64,000 bases of DNA from Sphingomonas sp. Leaf357 (GCF_001423845.1 NZ_LMPM01000001.1:304001-368000), one strand, 5' to 3'. Counted from the stretch's first letter, positions 1 to 8,698 are shown. Translations and numbers: made by a program. The notes: generated by a model not told the origin, from the sequence alone.

Positions 1-1306
1 CCGGCGCGTCGCCCTCGCGCAGGCGCGGCAGGCGCTTGGCGTCCTCGTCCTGCGTGTCGTCGCTGCCTTCCTCGTAGAGCGCGAGATAGCCGGGGAACAG
101 AACCACCTGCCCGGTCGCACGCAGCCCCGTCCGGCCCGAACCGTCGAGCAGCTCGACCGTCGTCCGCTCCATCCGCGCGCTCGCCATCTGGCTGGCCAGC
201 GCGCGCTTCCAGATCAGATCGTAGAGCCGCGCGAAATCGCCTGACCCCACCTTGTCCTTGCCGAAATCGGTCGGCCGGATCGCCTCGTGCGCTTCCTGCG
301 CGTTCTTCGCCTTCGACGTATATTGCCGTGGCTTGTCGGGCACATAGCTCGCGTCATAGCGGTTCGCGACGGCGAGCCGCGCGGCCGAGATCGCGCTCGA
401 ATCCATCTGCACGCCATCGGTACGCATATAGGTGATCGAGCCGTCCTCGTAGAGCCCTTGCGCGATCCGCATCGTATGATCGGCCGAGAAGCCCAGCTTG
501 CGCGCCGCCTCCTGCTGCAGGGTCGACGTCGTGAAGGGCGGCGGCGGGTTGCGCATCGCCGGCTTGGTCTCGACCGACTGGACCGAGAAGCGCCCCTCCT
601 CGACCGCCGCCTTGGCCCGGAGCGCGGTGCCTTCCTCGCCGATCGACAGGCGATCGAGCTTCTTGCCCTCGAACGTCACCAGGCGCGCCAGGAACGGCGT
701 GCCGTCCTGTTCCAGATCGGCCGTGACCGACCAATATTCCTGCGCCCGGAACGCCTCGATCTCGCGCTCCCGCGACACGATCAATCGCAGCGCGACCGAT
801 TGCACGCGCCCGGCCGATTTCGCGCCCGGCAGCTTGCGCCACAATACCGGCGACAGCGTGAAGCCGACAAGATAATCCAGCGCGCGGCGCGCCCGGTAGG
901 CGTCGATCAGATCGTCGTCCAGTTCGCGCGGATGCTTCATCGCCTCCGTCACCGTCGCCTTGGTGATCGCGTTGAACGTGACCCGCTCGACCTCCTTGGG
1001 CAGCGCCTTCCGCGCGCGCAGCACCTCGCGCACGTGCCACGAGATCGCCTCGCCCTCGCGATCCGGATCGGTCGCCAGGATCAGGCGGTCGGCGGTCTTG
1101 GCGAGATCAGTGATCGCCTTCAGCTGCTTCGACTTGTCGGCGTAATTCTCCCACTCCATCGCGAACCCCTCTTCCGGGTTCACCGATCCGTCCTTCGGCG
1201 GCAGATCGCGGACATGGCCGTACGAGGCGAGAACGCGGTAGTCGCTCCCCAGATACTTTTCGATGGTTTTCGCCTTGGCGGGCGATTCGACGATGACGAG
1301 CTGCAT
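1..1306 (-). CDS. topA: DNA topoisomerase I, N-terminal part (3' end outside window)
   Basis: Type IA topoisomerase that relaxes negatively supercoiled DNA by single-strand passage. The 435 residues present begin MQLVIVESPAKAKTIEKYLG, the start of the TOPRIM domain. The acidic TOPRIM signature DPDREGEAISWH lies at about residues 80-91. The catalytic tyrosine is Tyr293 in GSITYMRTDG, the family's 5'-phosphotyrosine motif. The ATG at 1306 gives the canonical N-terminus. The frame stays open to base 1, so the C-terminal part and zinc fingers lie outside the window. It is transcribed divergently from the membrane protein at 1421. Family identity is certain; completeness cannot be judged. Confidence 0.97.
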   Translation of the reverse strand, partial: MQLVIVESPAKAKTIEKYLGSDYRVLASYGHVRDLPPKDGSVNPEEGFAMEWENYADKSKQLKAITDLAKTADRLILATDPDREGEAISWHVREVLRARKALPKEVERVTFNAITKATVTEAMKHPRELDDDLIDAYRARRALDYLVGFTLSPVLWRKLPGAKSAGRVQSVALRLIVSREREIEAFRAQEYWSVTADLEQDGTPFLARLVTFEGKKLDRLSIGEEGTALRAKAAVEEGRFSVQSVETKPAMRNPPPPFTTSTLQQEAARKLGFSADHTMRIAQGLYEDGSITYMRTDGVQMDSSAISAARLAVANRYDASYVPDKPRQYTSKAKNAQEAHEAIRPTDFGKDKVGSGDFARLYDLIWKRALASQMASARMERTTVELLDGSGRTGLRATGQVVLFPGYLALYEEGSDDTQDEDAKRLPRLREGDAP

Positions 1307-1420
1307 GGGGGTGTGCGAATGTCCTTACGTGTACGCGCGAGGGTGGCAAGCCGGCGCGGGCATCGTCAATAGCCGGGTGGACAGGGTCGGCATAGATACG
1401 GCCGGGCAACAGGGGGCAAT

Positions 1421-2038
1421 GTGGATCACGGGCACAAACAACTCGAACGGATGACGTTCTTTTCCGACGCGGTGTTCGCGATCGCCATGACCTTGCTGGT
1501 GATCGAGGTGCGCGTGCCGGAAGTGCATGTCCGCACCGACCTGGCATTGGCGCAGGCGCTGCTCGATCAACTGCCGAAATATATCGGGTTCGTCGTCAGC
1601 TTCATGGTCGTCGGGCGCTTCTGGGTCGGGCATCACCGGACGATGGGTCTGTTGAAAGGGCTCGACCAGCGGCTGGTGTGGATCAACCTGCTGTTCCTGA
1701 TGGCGGTGGCGTTCATGCCGTTCCCGACCGCGGTGTTCAGCGATTATGTCGAACTGCGCGTGGGCGTCGGCCTCTATGCCGGGTGGCTGATGGTGCTCGG
1801 CCTCATGAACCACTGGCTGATCGTCACCGCGATGCGCGATGCCGACGCGCTGCGCGACGACGCCGATCCAAAAGACGTGCGGATGATGCGCCGGTCGAGC
1901 TGGATCCCGCTGATCATCGGGTCGCTCGCCTTCGCCGTCGGCATGGTGCGTCCGCTGGGGGCGCTGATCGTGCTGACGTTCGGATCGCCGCTGATCGGCT
2001 GGCTGGTGCGGCGCGAGTGGCGTAAGGCCAGGGAATGA
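1421..2038 (+). CDS. TMEM175/DUF1211-family membrane protein
   Basis: A 205-residue integral membrane protein. Near the N-terminus it has FSDAVFAIAMTLLVIE (residues 14-29), the FSD signature of the DUF1211/TMEM175 family, whose characterised members are potassium-selective channels. Further hydrophobic segments follow at about 47-65, 85-105, 120-140 and 165-190, consistent with a six-helix bundle. The start at 1421 leaves only a short hydrophilic leader before the FSD helix, as usual in the family. It ends 12 bases before the arginase-like gene, so the two are probably co-transcribed. Channel activity is inferred from the family only. Confidence 0.85.
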   Translation: MDHGHKQLERMTFFSDAVFAIAMTLLVIEVRVPEVHVRTDLALAQALLDQLPKYIGFVVSFMVVGRFWVGHHRTMGLLKGLDQRLVWINLLFLMAVAFMPFPTAVFSDYVELRVGVGLYAGWLMVLGLMNHWLIVTAMRDADALRDDADPKDVRMMRRSSWIPLIIGSLAFAVGMVRPLGALIVLTFGSPLIGWLVRREWRKARE

Positions 2039-2050
2039 ACTGGTGATCCG

Positions 2051-2887
2051 ATGATGGAGATCGTCATCTACGCCGGCAATGCGGGCGACCGGAACGAGCG
2101 CGGGATGCGCGGCTCCGTCGCACTCGGCACGGCGATCGCCGAGCGATACGGCGTGCCCGCCCGGATCGTCGGCGAAGCCGTTCCGCCGGTGCGCGGCGGA
2201 TGGGCGGAACAGTTGCACGCCGCGATGCCGAACCTGCTATCATTGTCGCAACAGGTCGCCGAACGGCTCGAGCGCGACGATGGCGGCCTGATCCTCACCA
2301 TGGGCCGCTGTGCCGCCAGCATCGCCACGTTGCCGCCGATCGCGCGGCATCACCCCGACGTGGCGATCGTGTGGTTCGACGCGCACGGCGATTGCAACGT
2401 ACCGGCCACGGGCGACGCCGCCGCCGCCAATTATCTTGGCGGCATGGTCCTGACCGGCGCGGCCGGCGAGTGGGACACCGGATTGGGTCGGGGTCTGAAC
2501 CTGGCCAACGTCATCCTCGTCGGAGCCCGCGATCTGGACCCGCCGGAACAGGCACGGATCGATTCGGGACAGATCGTTGCGCTGCCGGTGGGCGACGGGT
2601 TGGCCGCGCGGCTGGAGCAGGCGCTGCGCGGGCGACGCGTGTACATCCACCTCGACTGCGACGTGCTCGACGCAGGTCTGCTGGCGACCGAATATCAGAT
2701 GGCCGGCGGTCTCGGATGGGCCGAACTGCGCGAAGCGTTCGAAATGCTCGCACTGCATCGGCCGGTGGGGTTGGAGATCGCGGAATACGAAGCCACGTGG
2801 CCGGACGGTACGCCGAGCGAGCGTTCCGAACTGCTCGTCGCGATCCACCCGGTTCTGACGGCGCTTCAGGCAGCCGGTCGCACCTGA
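2051..2887 (+). CDS. arginase/agmatinase-fold (ureohydrolase superfamily) protein
   Basis: A 278-residue protein of the arginase-deacetylase fold, whose members hydrolyse guanidino compounds using two Mn ions. The metal motifs DAHGD (110-114, within VWFDAHGDCN) and DCD (202-204, within HLDCDVLDA) are present. The first metal-binding motif, normally GGDH, appears to be MGRC at residues 84-87, so the usual histidine ligand is missing. Substrate cannot be named: arginase, agmatinase and formiminoglutamase-like roles are all possible, and the lost ligand may mean altered activity. Two ATGs are adjacent (2051 and 2054). The gene ends just before the attL repeat of the integrated element. Confidence 0.8.
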   Translation: MMEIVIYAGNAGDRNERGMRGSVALGTAIAERYGVPARIVGEAVPPVRGGWAEQLHAAMPNLLSLSQQVAERLERDDGGLILTMGRCAASIATLPPIARHHPDVAIVWFDAHGDCNVPATGDAAAANYLGGMVLTGAAGEWDTGLGRGLNLANVILVGARDLDPPEQARIDSGQIVALPVGDGLAARLEQALRGRRVYIHLDCDVLDAGLLATEYQMAGGLGWAELREAFEMLALHRPVGLEIAEYEATWPDGTPSERSELLVAIHPVLTALQAAGRT

Positions 2888-2913
2888 CGCGACATTCACG
2901 TTCCATGGGGAAA

Positions 2914-2933
2914 TCGCTGGATGCCCCGTGAGG
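2914..2933. repeat. attL, 20-bp core repeat
   Basis: TCGCTGGATGCCCCGTGAGG, identical to 20408-20427. The neighbouring bases differ on both sides (A versus T before it, G versus A after it), so the perfect match is exactly 20 bp. The copy reproduces the last 16 bases of tRNA-Gln including CCA, plus four downstream bases. The rest of the tRNA is not present here, so this is the element-distal junction. Confidence 0.9.
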
Positions 2934-3415
2934 GCTGGCTCTAAGAGGCAAATTCAACAAGTTAGCGTGTCAAACCGGGCCGAACCGGCGCAACAGTTAC
3001 CGAGGGGGCCGCATCATGAAGTGGCTAACCGTTCTGAGGCTTCCAAGGCCAAACATCGGGGGGTCACCACCGAGTCGGTAACGGCAAGAACGGGCCGTCC
3101 TGACAATTTAAATCGGCAGAACTCCAGTTGGCCTGTTGGTCCCGAAAAATTGCGCGGTCGCGGCTGGTATTCACCGTGCCGCACCGTCCAGCTCATCGAA
3201 CGGGGGAAGCATGAGCGCGGCCCTCGCTTTGTAATCTGGACGTTCTTCGCGAACCGTCGAATCGACTTGCGCTTCCCGCCGATCGGGTGCGCCTCCCGGA
3301 GGCGCGCAGAGTTTTTGGCGCTTCATCGCCTTGCCGATGTTGGAGGTGAACCCGTCACGCTCCCGCGCCGTGGCGGTATCGACCTGGCTCGATCAGGCGA
3401 TGTGATCGGGCTGGA
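2934..3415. other. non-coding left end of element with a terminator-like hairpin
   Basis: About 480 bases between attL and the primase gene with no convincing protein gene. Open frames here lack ribosome sites and have atypical composition. A perfect hairpin, GCGCCTCC/GGAGGCGC at 3289-3305, is followed by a five-T run at 3312-3316, which resembles a rho-independent terminator on the plus strand about 100 bases before the primase. It may end a short leader or regulatory RNA transcribed into the primase operon, comparable in position to the leader-encoded immunity RNA of satellite P4. That comparison is inference. Confidence 0.4.
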
Positions 3416-6400
3416 TTGTTGCCGGTGAGCATTTGCGACGATTTGCTTGCCGCCGCACTGAGCTACGCCGAACGCGGGTGGCCGGTTTTTCCGTGTGATC
3501 CTCGTACAAAGCGGCCGCTATTGCCTCGCGACAGGGACGCGGATGGCACGCCCATAAAAAACTCCGGCGGCGTCAAAAAGGCTTCAACGGACGAGGCGCA
3601 AATTCGGCAGTGGTGGCGGAAGTGGCCGCGCGCAATGATCGGTATAGCGGTCGGCGCGGCTGGCTTGCTGGTGATCGACTTTGATCCACGAACCGATGAT
3701 ATTGTTGACGACGCGACCGGCGAAATCATTGGACAGGAGGTCTGGACGCTCGATCGCTTGAAGGCAGCGCTAGCCGCAGTCACCGACGGCGATCTGCCTG
3801 ATACGCTGATTGGCATCACCCGTTCGGGTGGCGAACATCACTGGTTCAAAATGCCGGCCGGCACGCCGATCGGCAACCCCGGCAGCCTACCGAGACACAT
3901 CGATGTCCGCGGCGATGGCGGATACGTCATCGTTTCCCCCAGCCACTTCGACGGCGACGCTGACAACGCGCCGGGTGATTATCGATGGCTATCGGACGCC
4001 GACGCCTCCCGAATCGCCGAACTGCCGATGGCCGTGGTGGAATTGCTCCGCGCGAAGCCCGGCTCTACTCGCGCCGATCCTTCGCAGGCTAGCATGACCA
4101 CGACATCGTTCGCGGTCGATGTCGATGAAGCGCATCGCCGGTACGCGCTCAACGCGCTCGATCGCGAGATATCAGAGCTGGCGGCAACCCCTAAGGGTGG
4201 CGGCCGACATAACGGCCGCAACCAAGGGGCTTACCATGCGGCGTTCAATCTGGGGCAGTTCGTAGGCGCTGGCGCGCTCTCCGAAACGATCGTCCGGATG
4301 TCGCTGCTGGAGGTAGTAAGGGGTTTCGATCCATCTGCCTATCAGTCCCACGCCACTGCGATCGATAACGGCATCGAAAACGGGCGAGCCAAGCCGCGCG
4401 ACCTATCCTTGATTGGCGCGTCTGCGCGCCGATCGACACACCAGCTCACGCGCCCGCATGATGCGGATCGCCCCTTCGCGCCGATCGATAGCCACGATAG
4501 CCACCCGGCCGCGCAAGCGGGGCGCGCGGTTTCCCACCGTAAACGCGGCGATGATCAATCCTCCCGAGATGGGAAGGTAAGCGACGCTGCTGCGCTGAGT
4601 GTGGCGGATCGGACGCGGGTCATCAACATCACCGAATCGTGGTTCGTGCGACAGCTCGCCGGGTTCGACGGCACGATCGAGGCCGCAACGGCGCTTGCCT
4701 TTGCCATCGGCCGGCGTAGCGCGGCAGGGCTGATGGATCTCTCGGCCGCATCTGGAAAGCTGGCGGCTGCGGCGACAGATATTCCCGGCGCCGACGACGA
4801 AATTCAGCGTTCCATTACCGCCGGCGGGCAACGCGGGTTCGATATCACACCCATTCTCGTGACGCTGGCATGTTCGAGATACCCACTTACCGATTTCGGC
4901 ATCGCAGAGCGGTTCCGCGAACGGTTCGGTGCCAATTACCGTTTCACGACTGCGAAGGGCTGGCTGGGCTGGGACGGCCGTCGATGGAAGGTTCTCGATC
5001 AAGAGGAGAAAACGCCGCCAGCTGAAGTGATCGCAGCTGTCTTCGAGACCATTCGCATGATCCAGGCGGAGGCTAAGGCGATCGCCGGCACGGGCGTGCG
5101 TCACGATCTCGATACCGAACGCAAGGTGATATCTCCCGATGTGAAGGATGCGCACGCGCTCGACCGGTGGAGCCACAAGGGCAAATCGTTTGAGTTGTTC
5201 TCTGAGACAGTGCGCAATTTCGGCCGGCGGTCGGAAACGACGGGCAAACCCGAGAGCGTGGCGAAGCTGGCGCGCCGCTGGCTGACGGTGCCGATCGAGG
5301 ATTTCGATCGCGATCCGCTGGCGATCGGCGTCCTGAACGGCACACTTCGGTTCGATCATGGGCGTCACGCGGACGGCACCGGTTGGGCTAGCGTGGAACT
5401 CTCGGACCATCGTCGCGAGGATTACAATACGAAGCTTGCGCCGATCGTCTACGACCCGGCCGCCACCGCCCCGCTGTACGACTCGATGCTGGAATGGGCG
5501 CAGCCGGACCCGGTCATGCGTAGATACCTCCACCAAGTGGGCGGCTATGGTGCGACGGGCCTAACCGGCGAACACAAGCTCTGGTACAATTACGGGCGCG
5601 GCCGAAACGGTAAATCAACCACGATTGATGCGTGGTGTCACGCGCTGGGCGACTATGCGGCTACAACGCTGATCGAGACGTTCCTCGACCAGGGCATCAA
5701 GAAGCGTGGCGATCAAGCGTCACCGGATCTCGCCCGGCTTGGCGGTGTGCGCATGCTGCGCGCGTCCGAACCAGATCGGGATGCCAAGCTCAACGCAGCC
5801 CTCATCAAGTTCGTCACCGGCGGCGAGCCGATCCCGACGCGCGCCCTACATCGCGGTTTCTTCGAACTATTACCGCGCTTCAAGCTGATCATGAGCGGCA
5901 ACAGCAAACCGGGCATCCCGGATACCGATGACGGTATCTGGAGCCGGATGAAGCTCATCTCATGGCTGAAGAACATCGACCTCGAATTCCACGATGATGG
6001 CACGCCCAAAAAGGATCCGCAGCTCCTCGACAAGATCAAGAGCCGCGAAGCCTCAGGCGTCTTCATGCGCTTGGTTGATGGCCTCCTCGACTATCTCAAG
6101 CATGGGTTGATCGAGCCGGCAACGGTGACAGCGGACACTCAGGCGTACCGCGACGCCAGCGACCCGCTCGCCCGTTTCCTGCGTGAGTGCGTGGTTCCCG
6201 ACGACCAGAGCAGCGTCCAGTCCTCGATCCTTCATGGCGTCTTCGTCGCATGGGCCAAGGCGGCAGGCGAGCGTGAGTGGTCCAACAAGGGCTTCTCCGG
6301 TGCGATGACAGACAAGGGATACCGAAAGCACAAGTCGAACGGGATGCACTGGCTGGACCTTCGGCTGGTCCGTGCCGCTTCCGACTTCGTGGATGATGAG

Positions 6401-6496
6401 GGGCGCGTGCGCGTCCTCGGAGAGGCCCTGCCCACCGCCGCGCCGGCTCCGTCCCCCAGACCCCCGCCGGATTGGGATGATGATGGTCCGCTCTAA
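3416..6496 (+). CDS. bifunctional primase-polymerase/D5-P4-type helicase (replication protein)
   Basis: A 1026-residue replication protein. The N-terminal third is a prim-pol (archaeo-eukaryotic primase-like) domain, with AERGWPVFPCDPRTKRP, the acidic motif GLLVIDFDPR near residue 80, and GEHHWFKMP. After a basic, charged linker (about 340-400), the C-terminal half is a phage/plasmid primase P4-family superfamily-3 helicase. It has the Walker A loop GRGRNGKST at 727-735 and an SF3-style C-terminus. Such proteins initiate and prime replication of P4-like satellites and some plasmids. Start codons TTG 3416 or GTG 3425 are both possible; there is no strong ribosome site. A 21-bp repeat lies inside the linker coding region and a second copy covers the stop codon. 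Confidence 0.9.
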   Translation: MLPVSICDDLLAAALSYAERGWPVFPCDPRTKRPLLPRDRDADGTPIKNSGGVKKASTDEAQIRQWWRKWPRAMIGIAVGAAGLLVIDFDPRTDDIVDDATGEIIGQEVWTLDRLKAALAAVTDGDLPDTLIGITRSGGEHHWFKMPAGTPIGNPGSLPRHIDVRGDGGYVIVSPSHFDGDADNAPGDYRWLSDADASRIAELPMAVVELLRAKPGSTRADPSQASMTTTSFAVDVDEAHRRYALNALDREISELAATPKGGGRHNGRNQGAYHAAFNLGQFVGAGALSETIVRMSLLEVVRGFDPSAYQSHATAIDNGIENGRAKPRDLSLIGASARRSTHQLTRPHDADRPFAPIDSHDSHPAAQAGRAVSHRKRGDDQSSRDGKVSDAAALSVADRTRVINITESWFVRQLAGFDGTIEAATALAFAIGRRSAAGLMDLSAASGKLAAAATDIPGADDEIQRSITAGGQRGFDITPILVTLACSRYPLTDFGIAERFRERFGANYRFTTAKGWLGWDGRRWKVLDQEEKTPPAEVIAAVFETIRMIQAEAKAIAGTGVRHDLDTERKVISPDVKDAHALDRWSHKGKSFELFSETVRNFGRRSETTGKPESVAKLARRWLTVPIEDFDRDPLAIGVLNGTLRFDHGRHADGTGWASVELSDHRREDYNTKLAPIVYDPAATAPLYDSMLEWAQPDPVMRRYLHQVGGYGATGLTGEHKLWYNYGRGRNGKSTTIDAWCHALGDYAATTLIETFLDQGIKKRGDQASPDLARLGGVRMLRASEPDRDAKLNAALIKFVTGGEPIPTRALHRGFFELLPRFKLIMSGNSKPGIPDTDDGIWSRMKLISWLKNIDLEFHDDGTPKKDPQLLDKIKSREASGVFMRLVDGLLDYLKHGLIEPATVTADTQAYRDASDPLARFLRECVVPDDQSSVQSSILHGVFVAWAKAAGEREWSNKGFSGAMTDKGYRKHKSNGMHWLDLRLVRAASDFVDDEGRVRVLGEALPTAAPAPSPRPPPDWDDDGPL
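4557..4577. repeat. copy 1 of 21-bp AATCCTCCCG...TGGGAAGG repeat
   Basis: This site within the primase gene linker region reads AATCCTCCCG, three bases, then TGGGAAGG. It matches 6495-6515 at 19 of 21 positions. The two halves are near-complementary (CCTCCC/GGGAAGG), so it could bind a dimeric protein. Location inside the replication gene suggests an origin or control-site role, not proven. Confidence 0.6.
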
Positions 6497-6764
6497 TCCT
6501 CCCGTGCTGGGAAGGAAGTGGGAAGGTTTTGGGAAGCAGAAACGGGAGTTTTCTGCGGGTTTGGGAGGGTTGGAACGGTTTTGGCGATGTTCCGTACATC
6601 ATGCGCATGCAGGCAGGCGCATGCACAGGACAACATATTCAATAACCCTTCCAACCCTCCCAAACCTCCCATGGAAAGAAACTAAGTTATTAGGAACTAA
6701 GGATATGCCTAAAAACCGGGTCGGGAGGATCGAGGCTTTTGGTGGGAAGGTTGCGGGAGGATCG
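6495..6764. other. candidate replication origin: GGGARG repeats and an 18-bp inverted repeat
   Basis: The region directly after the primase-helicase gene is packed with related purine motifs. Copy 2 of the 21-bp repeat is at 6495-6515, and TGGGAAGG occurs again at 6519-6526. CGGGAGGATCG is repeated at 6722-6732 and 6754-6764, with TGGGAAGG between them at 6743-6750. A perfect 18-bp inverted repeat, GGTTTGGGAGGGTTGGAA and its complement, sits at 6558-6575 and 6649-6666 with a 73-base spacer that includes an AT-richer stretch. P4-type primase-helicases bind iterons at their origin, and clustered repeats beside the replication gene fit that. No binding has been shown. Confidence 0.5.
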
Positions 6765-7159
6765 TTACCGGTGGCTCGGTCTCGACTTCAACCCGCACCG
6801 TCGAGCCGGAACGCAGATGCTGGCGCGGTCGCCAGCGCGTGCGTCGGCGGGCGCGACCGCCAGCCCCCCGGGGGGGGTCAAATCTGGGACGAGGGTCCAG
6901 ACCTAGACCACCTGTACCCGCACGCAGGGACTTTTTTCTCGGTACGCGGATTTTCGGGGGTCGCCTCGGCCAAATCGGCTGCCGTAGCGGCCTCAGAATG
7001 CCTCTCTGGACGTGAGATTGCTTCGGAAGGTCTGACGGCCATCCCGCGCATCACCGGGCATCGTGGGGCTGCCAACCGGCTAGGTGAGATGCGGCCGACC
7101 TTTGGCGGCTCGCGGCCTCAATTGAAGCGAATAAATTCTCTGACCGCTTCGGTGCGCCG
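6765..7159. other. non-coding gap between candidate origin and the first small packaging-type gene
   Basis: About 395 bases without a supportable gene. A run of eight G residues lies near 6870-6880. The open frames through the stretch have poor codon composition and no ribosome sites. The promoter for the 7160 operon is probably here, but no clear -35/-10 pair was found. Confidence 0.4.
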
Positions 7160-7453
7160 ATGAACCTCGGGACGCTCGATGACCTGGGCCGGATCGGCGA
7201 CATGCCGAGCGTTCCATCGATCCGCCGGCTGATCGCGGCGCGGAAGGACTTTCCCGTGATCCAGCGCGGGCAGTACGGCAAGCCGTACATTCTCGATCTC
7301 GATGCCGCTGCCGCATTCATTCGAGAACATTGGCGCGACGGCCGGAACGAACGCCGGCTGCGCCGCCTCGCGGAAAAGCAAGCGGCTGTTATACCGTCGA
7401 AGCAACATGTTTTGCCGGGTCTGTTCGATCTTTCGGACGTGCCCGCAACGTGA
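7160..7453 (+). CDS. small DNA-binding-like protein (possible terminase small subunit/Nu1-like)
   Basis: A 97-residue basic protein beginning MNLGTLDDLGRIGDMPSVPS. The first 60 residues (IRRLIAARKDFPVIQRGQYGKPYILD) look like a winged-helix recognition segment of the kind found in lambda Nu1-type small terminases and excisionase-like proteins. A basic arginine-rich helix (about 65-80) follows. The position, at the head of the morphogenesis operon, is where a small terminase normally sits, but no large subunit follows. The stop overlaps the next ATG by one base. The packaging role is inference; a regulatory DNA-binding role is equally possible. Confidence 0.55.
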   Translation: MNLGTLDDLGRIGDMPSVPSIRRLIAARKDFPVIQRGQYGKPYILDLDAAAAFIREHWRDGRNERRLRRLAEKQAAVIPSKQHVLPGLFDLSDVPAT

Positions 7454-7911
7454 TGGATGCCGGCCGCCTCGACGTGCCTGGCGTGCGCCCAACGGTCGGC
7501 GATCTACGCCGCGCTCGCGACGTGCTTGCGTCTGCCGGCGAGGCGTCTGTCGCGACTGTGGCCGAGGCGATCGGCGCGATCCTCAACGGGCTGGACCCTG
7601 TTACCGCTCTGGGGCTGAAAGCCACGGCCGGACAGCGATCGGCTTTGACTGTGGATCGGATCGCCAGCCGTAATCAGCTCTTGCGCAGCATGGCGCGCCG
7701 CCACTTCGCCGAGATGTGCCCCAGCGCTCAAGCGCGTGAGATCGCCGCTGTTGCCAATACATACTGGCGGCGCGCCGCGCGAGCAGACGCGACGCTTGAG
7801 GAAATGCCAAGCAGCTATGTCGGGATGCCGCGCGAGTTCCTGTTTCATATCGCCCGCCTGCCGACGACCATCCCCAGCGAGCGGACCATCCGCCTAGTGT
7901 TGGCATCATGA
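7453..7911 (+). CDS. hypothetical protein of the element
   Basis: A 152-residue protein starting MDAGRLDVPGVRPTVGDLRR; its ATG overlaps the previous stop (TGATG), implying translational coupling. It is alanine- and arginine-rich and predicted helical, with segments such as TVAEAIGAILNGLDPV and RRHFAEMCPSAQAREIA. No signal peptide or membrane helix is visible. I do not recognise a family. Its place between the Nu1-like gene and the capsid genes suggests a packaging, scaffold or head-completion role, which is only an inference. Confidence 0.6.
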   Translation: MDAGRLDVPGVRPTVGDLRRARDVLASAGEASVATVAEAIGAILNGLDPVTALGLKATAGQRSALTVDRIASRNQLLRSMARRHFAEMCPSAQAREIAAVANTYWRRAARADATLEEMPSSYVGMPREFLFHIARLPTTIPSERTIRLVLAS

Positions 7912-7920
7912 AACGGAAAT

Positions 7921-7953
7921 CCGCTGGCAGCGGAAGGACGCTTTTCGCTGCCA
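7921..7953. promoter_or_regulatory. 33-base stem-loop element, copy 1
   Basis: TGGCAGCG at 7925-7932 pairs with CGCTGCCA at 7946-7953 around a 13-base loop. The same 33-base unit recurs at 10100-10132 with 28 of 33 identical positions, and the TTTTCGCTGCCA half is fully conserved. Copy 1 begins nine bases after the stop of the 7453 gene and ends 58 bases before the ATG at 8012. It may be a protein-binding, RNA-processing or translational control site. Confidence 0.55.
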
Positions 7954-8011
7954 CCATGATCCCCGAAACCACGGCCACTGAATGCGCCGCAACGCACCGA
8001 AAGAGGAAACC

Positions 8012-8698
8012 ATGACGCTCTCCAAAGCATCGCAAGCCGAAAACACCGTCCGCGCCGACGATTGGGAGGATGCTGACGAACCGTGGACCCTCCGCGCCCT
8101 GAAACGGGGTGAGCGCGAAACTTTGCTACGTTGGTCAAAGTACCGCTTACCTAACGTCACGCCGCTCGCAAGTTTCGCGGATTATGCCGCAGCGGCGGAA
8201 AAGCGTGCCGACATTGCTCGTGCGCGGAGCGTGAGTGAGACCGAACTCAGAAAAGCCGTTACCGAAATTGCGCGCGGTATCGCGGCGCGACAGGAAGATC
8301 AGACGGCTAAACAGGCGCAGGCCATTTTAGACGGGCGCGCCAATGAGGCATTCGAAGGATTCGAAGAGCTGAAGAGTCAGCAGGCGCGCCTATCACAACA
8401 GTTGAAGGTCTATGGCGTCGCACTGCGAACACAGGAGGGAGTCGTTGCCGAGATCAGATCGGAGCGCTCGATAGACGCGGCCGATGCTATGCGCCCTGCG
8501 CACCAAGCGGCCGTGGCCGATATCGCTGTCGCTGTCGCGCAACTGCGGGAGGCTTTCGACCGAGAAGAGGCAGCGCGAACGCTGGTGACAAAAGCTGGGT
8601 ACGATGCCCGCCTCCCGAGTTTTTCCCCCGGCACGGCCATGCGGCAGGGTGGCCAGCTCGATGAAATTGAACGCCGCGCCCGCGAGTATACCCGGTGA
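8012..8698 (+). CDS. coiled-coil-rich hypothetical protein (possible scaffold)
   Basis: A 228-residue protein beginning MTLSKASQAENTVRADDWED. The start is chosen because GAGGAAACC precedes ATG 8012; an upstream in-frame ATG at 7982 lacks such a site. It is hydrophilic, with no signal or membrane segment. Residues about 50-185 are alanine-, glutamate- and arginine-rich helices with heptad character (AEKRADIARARSVSETELRK, FEELKSQQARLSQQLK), predicting a coiled coil. Its position before two head proteases and the capsid gene fits a scaffold or head-assembly protein, but the family is not recognised. The stop overlaps the next GTG by four bases. Confidence 0.65.
   Translation: MTLSKASQAENTVRADDWEDADEPWTLRALKRGERETLLRWSKYRLPNVTPLASFADYAAAAEKRADIARARSVSETELRKAVTEIARGIAARQEDQTAKQAQAILDGRANEAFEGFEELKSQQARLSQQLKVYGVALRTQEGVVAEIRSERSIDAADAMRPAHQAAVADIAVAVAQLREAFDREEAARTLVTKAGYDARLPSFSPGTAMRQGGQLDEIERRAREYTR

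Noticed and set aside
2928..3428. 166-codon open frame at the left end of the element
   Set aside because: Starts within the attL repeat, no ribosome site, atypical residue composition, crosses the terminator-like hairpin.
6372..7163. 263-codon plus-strand open frame over the candidate origin
   Set aside because: Begins inside the primase gene, spans low-complexity repeats and G-runs, and has no ribosome site.
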